From: Actinomycetota bacterium
GTDB taxonomy: Bacteria > Actinomycetota > Acidimicrobiia > Spongiisociales > UBA11373
Direction of reading: 5' to 3'
DNA length: 12,467 nt
Assembly: GCA_030688105.1 (NCBI GenBank)
Contig: JAUYIV010000300.1
Coordinates: forward strand, 1 to 12,467
A program made the translations under genes and the position numbers. This document shows, in pieces, positions 1-7,420 of this stretch (the stretch's first letter is position 1; each line of letters starts with the position of its first letter). The notes under the pieces are model-generated. The model was not told the DNA's origin, did not search any database, and worked only from the letters and a program-made list of their open reading frames with translations.

Positions 1-88
1 CGCCGAGCAGCCGGGACGCGTATGCCCCGTAGGCATCGGTCAGGTCGAGCACCCGGACCCCCGCCAGAGCGCGGCCAGGCTCAGGCAT
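1..88 (-). CDS. Family III (CaiB/BaiF) CoA-transferase, N-terminal fragment
   Basis: The reverse strand from ATG at 88 reads MPEPGRALAGVRVLDLTDAY and continues GAYASRLLG to the window edge. The pattern L-x-G-[VI]-R-V-[LI]-D-L-[TS], then a short gap and A-x-x-L-G, is the usual start of family III CoA-transferases (CaiB, formyl-CoA transferase, BaiF). These move CoA between carboxylic acids in the cytoplasm. Only 29 residues are visible, so the catalytic aspartate further downstream cannot be checked. The gene overlaps the end of the regulator gene by 8 bp (81-88) and has a weak GAGG three bases before its start, so it is probably the fourth gene of the minus-strand operon. In that setting it could activate the acid made by the aldehyde dehydrogenase. 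The family is fairly clear from the start motif; the substrate is unknown. Confidence 0.75.
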   Translation of the reverse strand, partial: MPEPGRALAGVRVLDLTDAYGAYASRLLG

Positions 89-947
89 CGTCCTCGGCAT
101 CCAGCAGGTACACACCCCAGCTGTGGAGGATGTGATTGACCGACCGATACCGCTGGAGTGACTTCTCGGGCTCGGCGAGGATCAACGCATTCAAGATGGC
201 GTTCGCCACCGCGAGCGCAGGGACCAGGGTGTTCTGCGGCCCGAGCCCCGACGCCATCGCCGGAAGGACGTACTCCACCCGCTGTCCCACCGGGGAGATC
301 GCCCGGTCCGTCACCCCGATCGTCGTCGCCCCCCGCTCGATCGCCCAGTTCACGACGTCGAGCACCTTGCGCGAGTACGGCGGGAAGGTGAACGCGACCA
401 CCGCATCGCCCTCGCCGATGTCCACGATGCCCCCTGCCCCCTCACCGTCCGCTCGGACCAGCCGCGTCTCCCCGCGCGCCCGATCCAGGGCGAGCGAGAA
501 GAAGTGGGCCACGCCGTAGGTGGTGATGTCGCCGCTGACGAAGATGCGCCGGGACGAGGCGAGCACGGCGACGACCTCCGTCACGACGGAGGGATCGAGG
601 TTTGCGATGGTCCGCGACAGCTGCTCCATGTCGCGCGCCAGCGAGTGACCAACGGTGCCATCGAGGTGGGTGACATCGGCCTCGATGGGATCGGACGCTC
701 CCCGCATCTGCGAGCGAACGAGCACCCGGACTCGTTCCTGGAGGTCCTGATATCCCTCCAATCCGAGTCGGTAGGCAAACCTGACGATCGTCGAGGCGCT
801 CACACCGAGCCGGTTGGCGAGCTTGTCGACGGTGGCGAACGCCACGAACTCGGGATCGTCCACGATCCCCTCGGCGATCCGCTTCTGGGAGGGTGTGAGG
901 CCGTCGTAGGCCGATCGAACCTTCTCGATTACATCCGACTCGGTCAT
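81..947 (-). CDS. MurR/RpiR-family transcriptional regulator (HTH + SIS)
   Basis: 288 residues, the normal length for this family. An N-terminal helix-turn-helix domain of the RpiR type covers about residues 1-78: LTPSQKRIAEGI near 17-28, then KLANRLGVSASTIVRFAYRLG at about 42-62 with the typical S-x-S-T-[IV]-x-R-F recognition helix. A SIS (sugar isomerase) domain covers about 120-255 and contains RIFVSGD (134-140), GEGDAVVAFTF (178-188) and a GATTIGVTD strand (206-214). SIS domains in these regulators usually bind a phosphorylated sugar or a similar small acid. The start at 947 is supported by AGGGGG at 953-958, which overlaps the stop codon of the aldehyde dehydrogenase; the gap between the genes is 9 bp. 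Lying inside the operon, it probably controls the operon's own promoter through the palindrome at 4214-4237. Repressor or activator cannot be told from sequence. Confidence 0.92.
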   Translation of the reverse strand: MTESDVIEKVRSAYDGLTPSQKRIAEGIVDDPEFVAFATVDKLANRLGVSASTIVRFAYRLGLEGYQDLQERVRVLVRSQMRGASDPIEADVTHLDGTVGHSLARDMEQLSRTIANLDPSVVTEVVAVLASSRRIFVSGDITTYGVAHFFSLALDRARGETRLVRADGEGAGGIVDIGEGDAVVAFTFPPYSRKVLDVVNWAIERGATTIGVTDRAISPVGQRVEYVLPAMASGLGPQNTLVPALAVANAILNALILAEPEKSLQRYRSVNHILHSWGVYLLDAEDDA

Positions 948-956
948 GGGTTCCCC

Positions 957-2417
957 CTATGGGACATAGGCGAGCATCCGGAGCTCGGTCATGTGCTCGA
1001 TGGCGTACTTGATCCCCTCACGCCCCAGACCCGACTGCTTGGCGCCCCCGTAGGGCATGTTGTCGACGCGAAAGGTCGGGACATCGTTGACGACGACTGC
1101 TCCCACGTCGAGGTCCTCGAAGGCCATCCAGGCGCGCGGCAGGTCTCGAGTGAACACCCCGGCCTGCAACCCGTATTTGCTCCGATTGACCTCGGCGAGC
1201 GCCTCGCCGAAGTCGTCGAAGCGCTCCACGACTACGACCGGGGCAAAGGCCTCCTCGGTGCACAGCCTCGCCTGTCGCGGCACCCCCGTGACCACCGTCG
1301 GCGCGGCGAATGCACCCTCGTGGGTTCCCCCGCACAACACCTCGGCGCCGTCCTGTCGCGCCTCGTCCACCCACTCGACAAAGGTGGCCGCGGCCCGCTC
1401 GCTGATCATCGGGCCGATGTCGCTCGACTCGTCGAGCGGGTCACCGACCCTGAGCGCCGTCGCCCCCTCGACGAGGCGAGGGACGAACTCGTCCCACAGC
1501 GACGCGTGGACGAGGCAGCGCTGGACGCTGATGCAGAGCTGGCCGGCATACTTGAATCCGCCCTTGACCACCCGTTGCACGGCGCGGTCCACGTCCGCGG
1601 ACTCGTCGATGATCACCGCGGCGTTCCCTCCGAGCTCGAGGGTGACCCGCTTGGTCCCGGCCTCCGCCCTCATCCGCCACCCCACCTCGGCGGAGCCGGT
1701 GAAGGTGAGCAGCCGGAACCGGTCGTCGCCGACCATAAGCGACCCCACCTCCCGATCCATCGGGAGCATGCTCACCGACCCGGGGACCGCCCCCGCGTCA
1801 TCGATGATCCGGGCCAGCGACAGCAAGGTGAGGGGCACCTTGGACGGTGGTTTCAGGACGATCGTGTTCCCGGCCGCCAACGCCGGGGCGAGCTTGTGTG
1901 CGGCCAGGCTCAGGGGCACGTTGAATGGCGTGATCGCTGCGACCGGCCCGAGCGGCATCCGGCGGATGATCCCCCACCTCCCCCGGGCCGTCTCGATGAG
2001 GTCGAGCGGGAGCACCTCGCCCCCGATCCGCTCGGCCTCCTCACCGGCCATGCGGAACGCGAGCGCGGTCCGACTCACCTCCGTGCGGGAGTCGGCGATC
2101 GGCTTGCCGGCCTCGAGCGCGAGGAGGTGCGCCAGCTCGTCGGTCGCGTCGGTGATCCCGGCCGACACTCGCCGGAGGAGGTCGCCCCGCTCGAACGAGG
2201 CCAATCGCCTCGTGGTGGCGAAGGCGGTGACCGCGGCTGCGACCGCGGCGTCGTACTGGTCCCTCGTGGTGAGGAAGGTCGAACCGATCTCGCGCCCGTC
2301 CCACGTACGCGACTCGAGAATCCGATCGGAGGTCTCCCAGCGACCGCCGACGAGGATCGGATGGCCTTCGGCTGCCGACTCCGGCGCCGGAGGAGGAGTG
2401 CGGGCCCCCTCGGTCAT
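957..2417 (-). CDS. NAD(P)-dependent aldehyde dehydrogenase
   Basis: 486 residues, full length for the ALDH superfamily. Key residues are all present: oxyanion Asn166 in TPFNVPL, cofactor-binding Lys189 in VLKPPSK, the GSAEVG turn (241-246), general base Glu261 in LELGGN, catalytic Cys295 in AGQLCISVQR, and Glu389 in EEAFAPV. The AGQxCISVQR context and the ending MPYGGAKQSGLGREG are like lactaldehyde, phosphonoacetaldehyde and sulfoacetaldehyde dehydrogenases, so a small polar aldehyde is a reasonable guess. The start at 2417 is chosen because it gives the usual ALDH N-terminus (a PILVGGRWETS strand at 20-30) and overlaps the stop of the TPP gene as ATGA (2414-2417). The open frame continues upstream to 2762, but that part only reads through the TPP gene in another frame. 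No good ribosome binding site of its own is visible, so translation is probably coupled to the upstream gene. Confidence 0.93.
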   Translation of the reverse strand: MTEGARTPPPAPESAAEGHPILVGGRWETSDRILESRTWDGREIGSTFLTTRDQYDAAVAAAVTAFATTRRLASFERGDLLRRVSAGITDATDELAHLLALEAGKPIADSRTEVSRTALAFRMAGEEAERIGGEVLPLDLIETARGRWGIIRRMPLGPVAAITPFNVPLSLAAHKLAPALAAGNTIVLKPPSKVPLTLLSLARIIDDAGAVPGSVSMLPMDREVGSLMVGDDRFRLLTFTGSAEVGWRMRAEAGTKRVTLELGGNAAVIIDESADVDRAVQRVVKGGFKYAGQLCISVQRCLVHASLWDEFVPRLVEGATALRVGDPLDESSDIGPMISERAAATFVEWVDEARQDGAEVLCGGTHEGAFAAPTVVTGVPRQARLCTEEAFAPVVVVERFDDFGEALAEVNRSKYGLQAGVFTRDLPRAWMAFEDLDVGAVVVNDVPTFRVDNMPYGGAKQSGLGREGIKYAIEHMTELRMLAYVP

Positions 2418-4180
2418 GACGGCAGCGACAGCTGGTTGTACGCCGGGTAGCTCTCCGCCCAATTCGAGGGGTACGCCCGGGTGAGCCCCTTCGTGAAGTA
2501 TGTGGGGACATCGGGGTCGAGCTCCACGTCGAGCACCCACGGCCGCCCGCTCGCGATCGCGGCGTCGAGGGCGGGGCGGAACTCCTCGGTCTTGACGACC
2601 TTGGTGCCACCGGCGCCGAACGACTCCGCCAGCGCGACGAAATCCGGGTTGTATGGATTCCCCTCCGGGTCGGTGAAGCTGATCCATGGGTGGATCCGGC
2701 CGTGGGCCGCCATCGCGCCCTTCCGCTCGATGCCCAGCTCGTAGTTGTTGAGGATCACCCACACGATAGGAAGCCCGTACTCGATCGCGGTCGCCAGCAC
2801 CTGCGGGCCCATGAGGAACGCCCCGTCACCGGTGAGCACCACCGTGGTGCCGTCGGGGTTGGCGAGGGCCGCTCCCGGCGCCCCCTGCGATGCCCACCCC
2901 ATCTCGGCCATGCCCGGGTTGAGGTGCCACGTCCCGGGTGTGCGGATGGTCATGTACGGCTCGGCGTACTGAATGACGTCCCCGACGTCGATGAACACAT
3001 GCCCGCCCGGCAGGAGGGCTTCGCCCACCTCGTAGGAGAGCTTCCCGGGATGGATGGGGGACGACGTCGAACCGGTGACCTCCTTGATCTCCTCGTTCCA
3101 TTCGGCATGGAACGCCTGGACCGTGGACACCCAGTCCGATCGATCCGGGGCACCGTCTCCGAGAGCGGCAGCCAGATCGCGCAGGAACGCGTTGGCATCG
3201 CTGACGAGTCCGAGCTCGACGGGGTAGTTCCGGCCGATCTCCGTCGGGTCGAGATCGACGTGGATCAGCTTGGTCTCCGGGAAGTTGTAGATCATCCCCT
3301 TGCGCCAGTTCGAGGTGTGGTTGTCGGAGAAGCGGGCGCCGACGGCGACGATCACATCCGCCTCCCTGGTGGCCCGGGCCGCCGACTCGGTCCCGGATCT
3401 GCCGACCGGCCCGAGGGACAGCGGGTGCTCCTCGGAGAGGGCGCCCTTGGCGGTGAGCGTCGTAACGACGGGGACGTTCTCGGCTTCAGCGAGATCCTTG
3501 AGCAAGTCCATCGACCCGGGCGACAGGTTGAGGCCGCCCCCGGCCAGGATCATCGGGCGCTTGGCCTTCCTTACGATCTCGGCGGCGCGTGACACCGCTG
3601 CGTGGTCGGCCCGCACGACCTGGTGGACGGACCGGGCGCTCGGCGGCTCCGGTTCGCCGACGACTTCGGTGCCCATGATGTCCGACGGGATCTGGACGAA
3701 CACCGGACCGGGCCTGCCCGAGAGGGCGACGCGCACGGCGTGGTTGAGCACGTCGATCGCGGTGTCGGGACGGGTGATCATCCAGGAGCCCTTGGTGACC
3801 GGCCGGAACACGCTCACGGCGTCCTCGTGCCCGTGGTACCACATCTCCTGCATCCCGGCCTTGCCGAGGAAGTGGGTCGGCGTCCCGCCGCCAATGAGCA
3901 GCACCGGAATCGAATCGTGCATCGCGTTCGCCATGCCCCCGACGGCGTTCAGGAGGCCCGGGCCCTTGGTGACGATGACCGGCGCCAGCCGGCCGGTCAG
4001 GCGGTAGTAGATGTCTGCCTGATGCACCGCCTGGGACTCGTGCTTCGCCTGAATGCCGCGAATCTGCGGCTGCTCGATGAGGGCATCGAGGAAGGACCAC
4101 ACGGCACCCCCGGCATATCCGAAGTAGTACTCGAACCCGGCGACCCCGAACCACCGGGCCACTGCGTCCACGACGCGCAT
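2414..4180 (-). CDS. Thiamine-diphosphate-dependent enzyme, acetolactate-synthase-like
   Basis: 588 residues with the three-domain build of the acetolactate synthase/2-oxoacid decarboxylase superfamily. N-terminal Pyr domain: catalytic Glu48 in AKHESQAVHQAD, then VTKGPGLLNAVGGMANAM (70-87). Central domain: about 190-345, with ILAGGGLNLSPG (211-222). C-terminal PP domain: GDGAF at 451-455 and NN at 478-479, the Mg/TPP motif. These enzymes cleave a 2-oxoacid and either release an aldehyde or ligate it to an acceptor. Typical acetolactate synthase has GDGSFQMxxQEL where this has GDGAFLMGPQVL, and no small regulatory subunit is next door, so branched-chain amino acid synthesis is unlikely. An ATG exists at 4222, but 4180 is preferred: GGGAGG at 4189-4194 precedes it by 8 bases, and the longer form would run through the promoter palindrome. 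It is the first gene of the operon. Substrate unresolved. Confidence 0.88.
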   Translation of the reverse strand: MRVVDAVARWFGVAGFEYYFGYAGGAVWSFLDALIEQPQIRGIQAKHESQAVHQADIYYRLTGRLAPVIVTKGPGLLNAVGGMANAMHDSIPVLLIGGGTPTHFLGKAGMQEMWYHGHEDAVSVFRPVTKGSWMITRPDTAIDVLNHAVRVALSGRPGPVFVQIPSDIMGTEVVGEPEPPSARSVHQVVRADHAAVSRAAEIVRKAKRPMILAGGGLNLSPGSMDLLKDLAEAENVPVVTTLTAKGALSEEHPLSLGPVGRSGTESAARATREADVIVAVGARFSDNHTSNWRKGMIYNFPETKLIHVDLDPTEIGRNYPVELGLVSDANAFLRDLAAALGDGAPDRSDWVSTVQAFHAEWNEEIKEVTGSTSSPIHPGKLSYEVGEALLPGGHVFIDVGDVIQYAEPYMTIRTPGTWHLNPGMAEMGWASQGAPGAALANPDGTTVVLTGDGAFLMGPQVLATAIEYGLPIVWVILNNYELGIERKGAMAAHGRIHPWISFTDPEGNPYNPDFVALAESFGAGGTKVVKTEEFRPALDAAIASGRPWVLDVELDPDVPTYFTKGLTRAYPSNWAESYPAYNQLSLPS

Positions 4181-4188
4181 GAGAACCG

Positions 4189-4194
4189 CCTCCC
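4189..4194 (-). promoter_or_regulatory. Ribosome binding site of the TPP-enzyme gene
   Basis: The minus strand reads GGGAGG followed by 8 bases and ATG at 4180. This decides the start codon: the competing ATG at 4222 has no such site and lies inside the predicted promoter/operator. Confidence 0.75.
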
Positions 4195-4209
4195 AAATGT
4201 TGCAGCGAA

Positions 4210-4238
4210 ATCGTGACAGCAATTTTTGTTGCTGTCAA
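4210..4238 (-). promoter_or_regulatory. Candidate sigma-70-type promoter of the catabolic operon
   Basis: On the minus strand a perfect -35 hexamer TTGACA (4238-4233) is followed by a 17-base spacer and a weak -10 hexamer CACGAT (4215-4210). Transcription would start near 4203, giving a leader of about 22 bases that contains the ribosome binding site. The -35 and spacer are covered by the palindrome at 4214-4237. The weak -10 would fit a regulated promoter. This is a sequence match only. Confidence 0.5.
4214..4237. promoter_or_regulatory. Perfect 9+9 bp palindrome, probable operator
   Basis: TGACAGCAA (4214-4222), six central bases, then the exact complement TTGCTGTCA (4229-4237). The arms are AT-richer than the surroundings. 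The 10-mer ATCGTGACAG, which overlaps the left arm at 4210-4219, is repeated at 4245-4254, 35 bp away. The palindrome sits on the -35 and spacer of the operon promoter, where a repressor dimer would block polymerase. The best candidate ligand is the MurR/RpiR regulator encoded in the same operon, since proteins of that family bind inverted repeats. A terminator is unlikely: the stem is AT-rich and no run of T follows it on the transcribed strand. Confidence 0.6.
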
Positions 4239-4242
4239 AAGG

Positions 4243-4673
4243 TCATCGTGACAGACGCTGCAGGCCCTCGGGGAGGTGCCGATCAGTCCGCGGGTCGCGT
4301 CTCCTCGACCAAACCAGCCCAGATACGAGCCCCTCGCCTCGGCCTCCGTTGGTGACGTGGCGAGCGCCGAGGGCAACGAGCGTGGCGGTGAAGGCGCTGC
4401 TCTTCGTTTAGCTCCAGTGGTTGTCGGTCATCACCGCTTCGATCAGTTCGATCCCACAGGCAGCGAATCCGGTTCGGGCTCCGATGTGGCCGAGGTGACC
4501 GATCCTGCAGCCCGGCATCATCCTCAGTATCGAAACGAGCCAGCCACCGGTGAAGACACCGACCAGAGACATCCATCGCCTTCGCGGCATGAGAACCGGC
4601 CAGCCCTCCACACGGACCCCCGCACCAACAACCTGTGCCCGAACACGTTCCGCCGAGCATTACGGTGACCCAT
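4243..4673 (-). pseudogene. Decayed IS481-family transposase
   Basis: Read on the minus strand from ATG at 4673, the pieces of an IS481-type transposase occur in order but in different frames. MGHRNARRNVFGHRLLVR is the typical N-terminus. EGWPV follows in a second frame, probably after an indel in the G run near 4613-4621. HAAKAMDVSGRCLHRWLARF and then AGLQDRSPRPHRSPN, the helix-turn-helix and linker, follow in a third frame. The reading then jumps back to the second frame with GIELIEAVMTDNHWS, which carries the second catalytic Asp of the DDE core. A TAA at 4408-4410 replaces the Tyr codon normal there, and TKSSAFTATLVALGARH follows. About 130 residues with the first catalytic Asp are missing between HRSPN and GIEL, and the C-terminus after about LQRLSR is lost. 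The lesions rule out function. The family assignment rests on remembered motifs, not a search. Confidence 0.82.
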
Positions 4674-4726
4674 GAAGACCTCCCGGTGGGTGTGACAGCA
4701 ATCACCACTCCACTCGGAGGTCTTCA
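4673..4726 (-). repeat. 11-bp inverted repeat covering the transposase ribosome binding site
   Basis: On the minus strand TGAAGACCTCC (4726-4716) is perfectly complementary to GGAGGTCTTCA (4683-4673), with a 32-base loop. The second arm contains the GGAGG ribosome binding site and the A of the transposase ATG. RNA entering from outside, for example read-through from ppdK, would fold and hide the start. A second 7-bp pair, GTGACAG (4740-4734) with CTGTCAC (4698-4692), encloses the first arm and could compete with it. Confidence 0.7.
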
Positions 4727-4761
4727 CCAATGACTGTCACCAACGTCCCGGCCAGGTACAC

Positions 4762-7386
4762 CTAGACGCTCGCGTTCTCCGCTCGCCTTCCCAGCGCGGC
4801 TTGCGCGGCGGCGAGGCGGGCGATGGGCACCCGGGGCGGGCTGCACGAGACGTAGTCGAGGCCGGTGGCGTGGCAGAAGGCGATCGTCGCCGGGTCGCCC
4901 CCATGCTCCCCGCAGATGCCCACCTCGAGATCCGGACGGACTGCCCGTCCCTCCCGAGTTGCCGACTCGACGAGACGGCCGACGCCTTCGATGTCCAGCG
5001 ACAGGAAGGGGTCGGTCTTCAAGATCCCGGACTCGAGGTACTCGGCGAGGAACGCATCCTGGGCGTCGTCTCGACTGATCCCGAAGGTCATCTGCGTGAG
5101 ATCGTTCGTCCCGAACGAGAAGAAGCGCGCATGTTTGGCGAGCACGCCGGCGGTGAGGGCCGCCCTCGGGATCTCGATCATCGTCCCGATCGGTATGTCG
5201 ATGCCCACCCCGGAGGCCTCGATCTCCCGCTCGATCATCGCCTCCATCCGCTCCAGCTCGTGGTCGATCGAGACGAGAGGCACCATGAGCTCGAGGTGGG
5301 GATCCCCGCCCGCCGCCAGGCGCCGCCGTACCGCTTCGAGCGCCGCCCTCACCTGGGCGACATAGAGCTCCGGGCGCACGATCCCCAAGCGCACCCCGCG
5401 CAGGCCCATCATCGGATTCGACTCCTCGAGCCGCCGCACCGCAGCGATGAGTTGATCGATGTCACCGGTGTCGGCGTGCTTGGCGATCAGCTCGCTCCGT
5501 TCCATCACCAGATCGATCCGGGCAGGGAGGAACTCGTGGAGTGGAGGGTCGAGCAGGCGGACCACGACCGGCTTGCCGTCCATGGCCTCGAGGAGGTCCT
5601 CGAAGTCGTCCGCCTGCACCTTCTCCAGGGCATCGAGTGCCGTCTCGGGGTTCTCCTCGAGGATCACCCGCTGGACGATCGGAAGCCGGTCGCCCATGAA
5701 CATGTGCTCGGTGCGGGCGAGACCGATCCCGTCGGCGCCCCAGCGGACCGCCTCGCGGGCGGTGACCCCGTCGTCGGCGTTGGCTCGGACGCCGAGGGTG
5801 CGGACCTCGTCGGCCCAACCCAGGAGAACCTCCAACTCGTCACTCGGCTCGGGCCGGGTGTGGGGAAGCTCCCCGAGATAGACGCGGCCCGAACTGCCGT
5901 CGAGCGTGATCACGTCACCCTCGGAGACGACGACCGTACCCGAGGTGAACCGGCGGTTGGCCTCGTCCACAATCATCCCTCCCGCCCCGGTCACCGCCGG
6001 AGTGCCCATGCCCCGGGCGACCACCGCCGCGTGGCTGGTGCGGCCCCCATGGCTGGTGAGGATGCCCTCGGCGGCGGCCATGCCATGGATGTCGTCGGGC
6101 GTGGTCTCCCAACGGACCAGGATCACCGGGGTGCCGGCGGCTGCCATCTCGACGGCGCGGTCGGCGTCGAACACGGCGGCGCCGGATGCCGCTCCCGGTG
6201 AGGCGTTGAGCCCTCGGGCGATGGGCTCTGCGGCTACTGGCTCGTCGAGGCGGGGATGGAGCAGCTGGTCGAGCCCCGCGGGGTCGACGCGGAGCAGGGC
6301 GGTGTCGCGGTCGATGAGGCCCTCGCCCACCATTTCCACGGCGATGCGCACGGCGGCGGCCGAGGTGCGCTTGCCCACCCGGGTTTGGAGGATCCAGAGC
6401 TTGTCGCGCTCGATCGTGAACTCGATGTCACACATGTCGCGGTAGTGCGCTTCGAGGGTGGTCATCACCCGCATCAGCTCGTCGTGCCGCTCGGGATGGC
6501 GGTCGGCGAGGTCGGCGAGGCGGAGAGTGTTGCGGATACCGGCGACCACGTCCTCGCCCTGGGCGTCGGGGAGATAGTCGCCGTATGGAGTGGCTTCCCC
6601 CGTCGCGGGATCCCGGGTGAAGCAGACACCGGTACCGGAGTCCTCTCCAAGGTCGCCAAACACCATCGCCTGAACATTGCACGCGGTTCCGAGGTCGTCG
6701 GGCAGGCCGTGGATTTTTCGATAGTCCCTGGCGCGGCGGTTGTTCCACGATGAGAAGACCGCGGCGATCGCCCCCCGGAGTTGCTCGCGGGGATCTTGGG
6801 GCACCGGGGTTCCGGTGGAGGCGACGATGTCCTCGAAGCGACGCGTCGCCTCCCGCAGGTCGTCCGCGGTGAGCCGGCTGTCGTCATCCACTCCGCGAGC
6901 GGCGCGCAGTTCTGTGAGCACAGCCTCGAAGGCCGCCTCGTCGGCGCCGAGCACCACCTTCCCGTATGTCTGCACGAAGCGGCGGTATGCGTCCCAGGCG
7001 AACTGCTCTGCGTTCGACCACGCCACCAGGGCGCCGTGGACCTGGTGGTTCAGCCCGAGGTTGAGGACCGAATCCATCATGCCCGGCATCGAGAACTTCG
7101 CTCCCGAACGGACCGAGACCAGCAGCGGCACGCCCTCGGTGGCGCCGAAGGTTCGGCCGGTGCTTCGCTCGAGCCGGCCCAGCGCCTCGAGCGTCTCCCC
7201 CCAGATGTCGTCGGCGATGGTGTCCTCGGCGAGAAATCGCAGGCACGCCTCCGTCGAGATGGTGAAACCGGGTGGTACCGGGAGCCCGATTCCGGTCATG
7301 GTGGCGAGACCGGCTCCTTTGCCACCGAGGCGGTCCTTGTCGTCGCCGTCACCGGCGGAGAAGTCGAAGGCGTACATCGGGGTCAT
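4762..7386 (-). CDS. ppdK: Pyruvate, phosphate dikinase
   Basis: 874 residues, the full length of bacterial PPDK, which interconverts pyruvate + ATP + Pi and phosphoenolpyruvate + AMP + PPi. The N-terminal ATP-grasp domain includes GGKGAGLATMTGIGLPVPPG (21-40), SVRSGAKFSMPGMMDSVLNLG (91-111) and GTGVCFTRDPATGE (251-264). The swinging phosphohistidine domain has catalytic His452 with Thr450 in GGRTSHAAVVARGMG. The C-terminal PEP/pyruvate barrel has GIGLARTEHMF (553-563), FSFGTNDLTQMTFG (757-770) and catalytic Cys825 in GICGEHGGDP. The start at 7386 (MTPMYAFDF) matches the family; 7377 is nearly as good and neither has a clear ribosome binding site. The frame upstream reads only through the heptad repeats. 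It lies 174 bp behind the sensor kinase on the same strand and may partly share its transcript. PPDK is reversible and lets some bacteria make ATP or PEP under energy limitation. Confidence 0.97.
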   Translation of the reverse strand: MTPMYAFDFSAGDGDDKDRLGGKGAGLATMTGIGLPVPPGFTISTEACLRFLAEDTIADDIWGETLEALGRLERSTGRTFGATEGVPLLVSVRSGAKFSMPGMMDSVLNLGLNHQVHGALVAWSNAEQFAWDAYRRFVQTYGKVVLGADEAAFEAVLTELRAARGVDDDSRLTADDLREATRRFEDIVASTGTPVPQDPREQLRGAIAAVFSSWNNRRARDYRKIHGLPDDLGTACNVQAMVFGDLGEDSGTGVCFTRDPATGEATPYGDYLPDAQGEDVVAGIRNTLRLADLADRHPERHDELMRVMTTLEAHYRDMCDIEFTIERDKLWILQTRVGKRTSAAAVRIAVEMVGEGLIDRDTALLRVDPAGLDQLLHPRLDEPVAAEPIARGLNASPGAASGAAVFDADRAVEMAAAGTPVILVRWETTPDDIHGMAAAEGILTSHGGRTSHAAVVARGMGTPAVTGAGGMIVDEANRRFTSGTVVVSEGDVITLDGSSGRVYLGELPHTRPEPSDELEVLLGWADEVRTLGVRANADDGVTAREAVRWGADGIGLARTEHMFMGDRLPIVQRVILEENPETALDALEKVQADDFEDLLEAMDGKPVVVRLLDPPLHEFLPARIDLVMERSELIAKHADTGDIDQLIAAVRRLEESNPMMGLRGVRLGIVRPELYVAQVRAALEAVRRRLAAGGDPHLELMVPLVSIDHELERMEAMIEREIEASGVGIDIPIGTMIEIPRAALTAGVLAKHARFFSFGTNDLTQMTFGISRDDAQDAFLAEYLESGILKTDPFLSLDIEGVGRLVESATREGRAVRPDLEVGICGEHGGDPATIAFCHATGLDYVSCSPPRVPIARLAAAQAALGRRAENASV

Positions 7387-7420
7387 TGTGGTCGGATCGC
7401 GAGGCATGCCGGGCCGGAGG

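Larger units (their letters stand above)
4243..4760 (-). mobile_element. Remnant of an IS481-family insertion sequence
   Basis: The block between the end of ppdK (4762) and the operon promoter has no intact gene and is explained by an old insertion. The probable left end begins at 4760: on the minus strand it reads TGTACCTGGCCGGGACGTTG and leads into GTGACAG, two bases after the ppdK stop codon. IS481 ends begin with TGT. The right end is not clear. A GTGACAG followed two bases later by ATT also occurs at 4213-4223, which could be a degraded right inverted repeat, but the distance to a TGT differs by about 5 bases. No target duplication could be recognised. Confidence 0.6.

Noticed and set aside
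504..2450. Long plus-strand open frame of 648 codons over the regulator and aldehyde dehydrogenase genes, and another at 1057-2484
   Set aside because: They lie antisense to two clearly conserved genes. Their translations are rich in Arg, Pro, His and Gly and have no recognisable domain, as expected for GC-rich antisense frames.
2418..2762. N-terminal extension of the aldehyde dehydrogenase frame to 2762
   Set aside because: It runs through the conserved C-terminus of the TPP enzyme in another frame; the family N-terminus and an ATGA overlap support the start at 2417.
2414..4180. Oxalyl-CoA decarboxylase paired with formyl-CoA transferase (oxalate degradation)
   Set aside because: The presence of a family III CoA-transferase is suggestive, but the TPP enzyme does not match the oxalyl-CoA decarboxylase N-terminus that I recall, and the operon also has an aldehyde dehydrogenase that this route does not need.
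4214..4237. Rho-independent terminator at the promoter palindrome
   Set aside because: The stem is AT-rich, no T run follows on the minus strand, and on the plus strand only AAAA follows; no gene ends close by in that direction.
4283..4708. 141-codon minus-strand open frame as an intact small gene
   Set aside because: Only its middle matches an IS481 transposase; the matching pieces before and after are in other frames, so it is part of a pseudogene.
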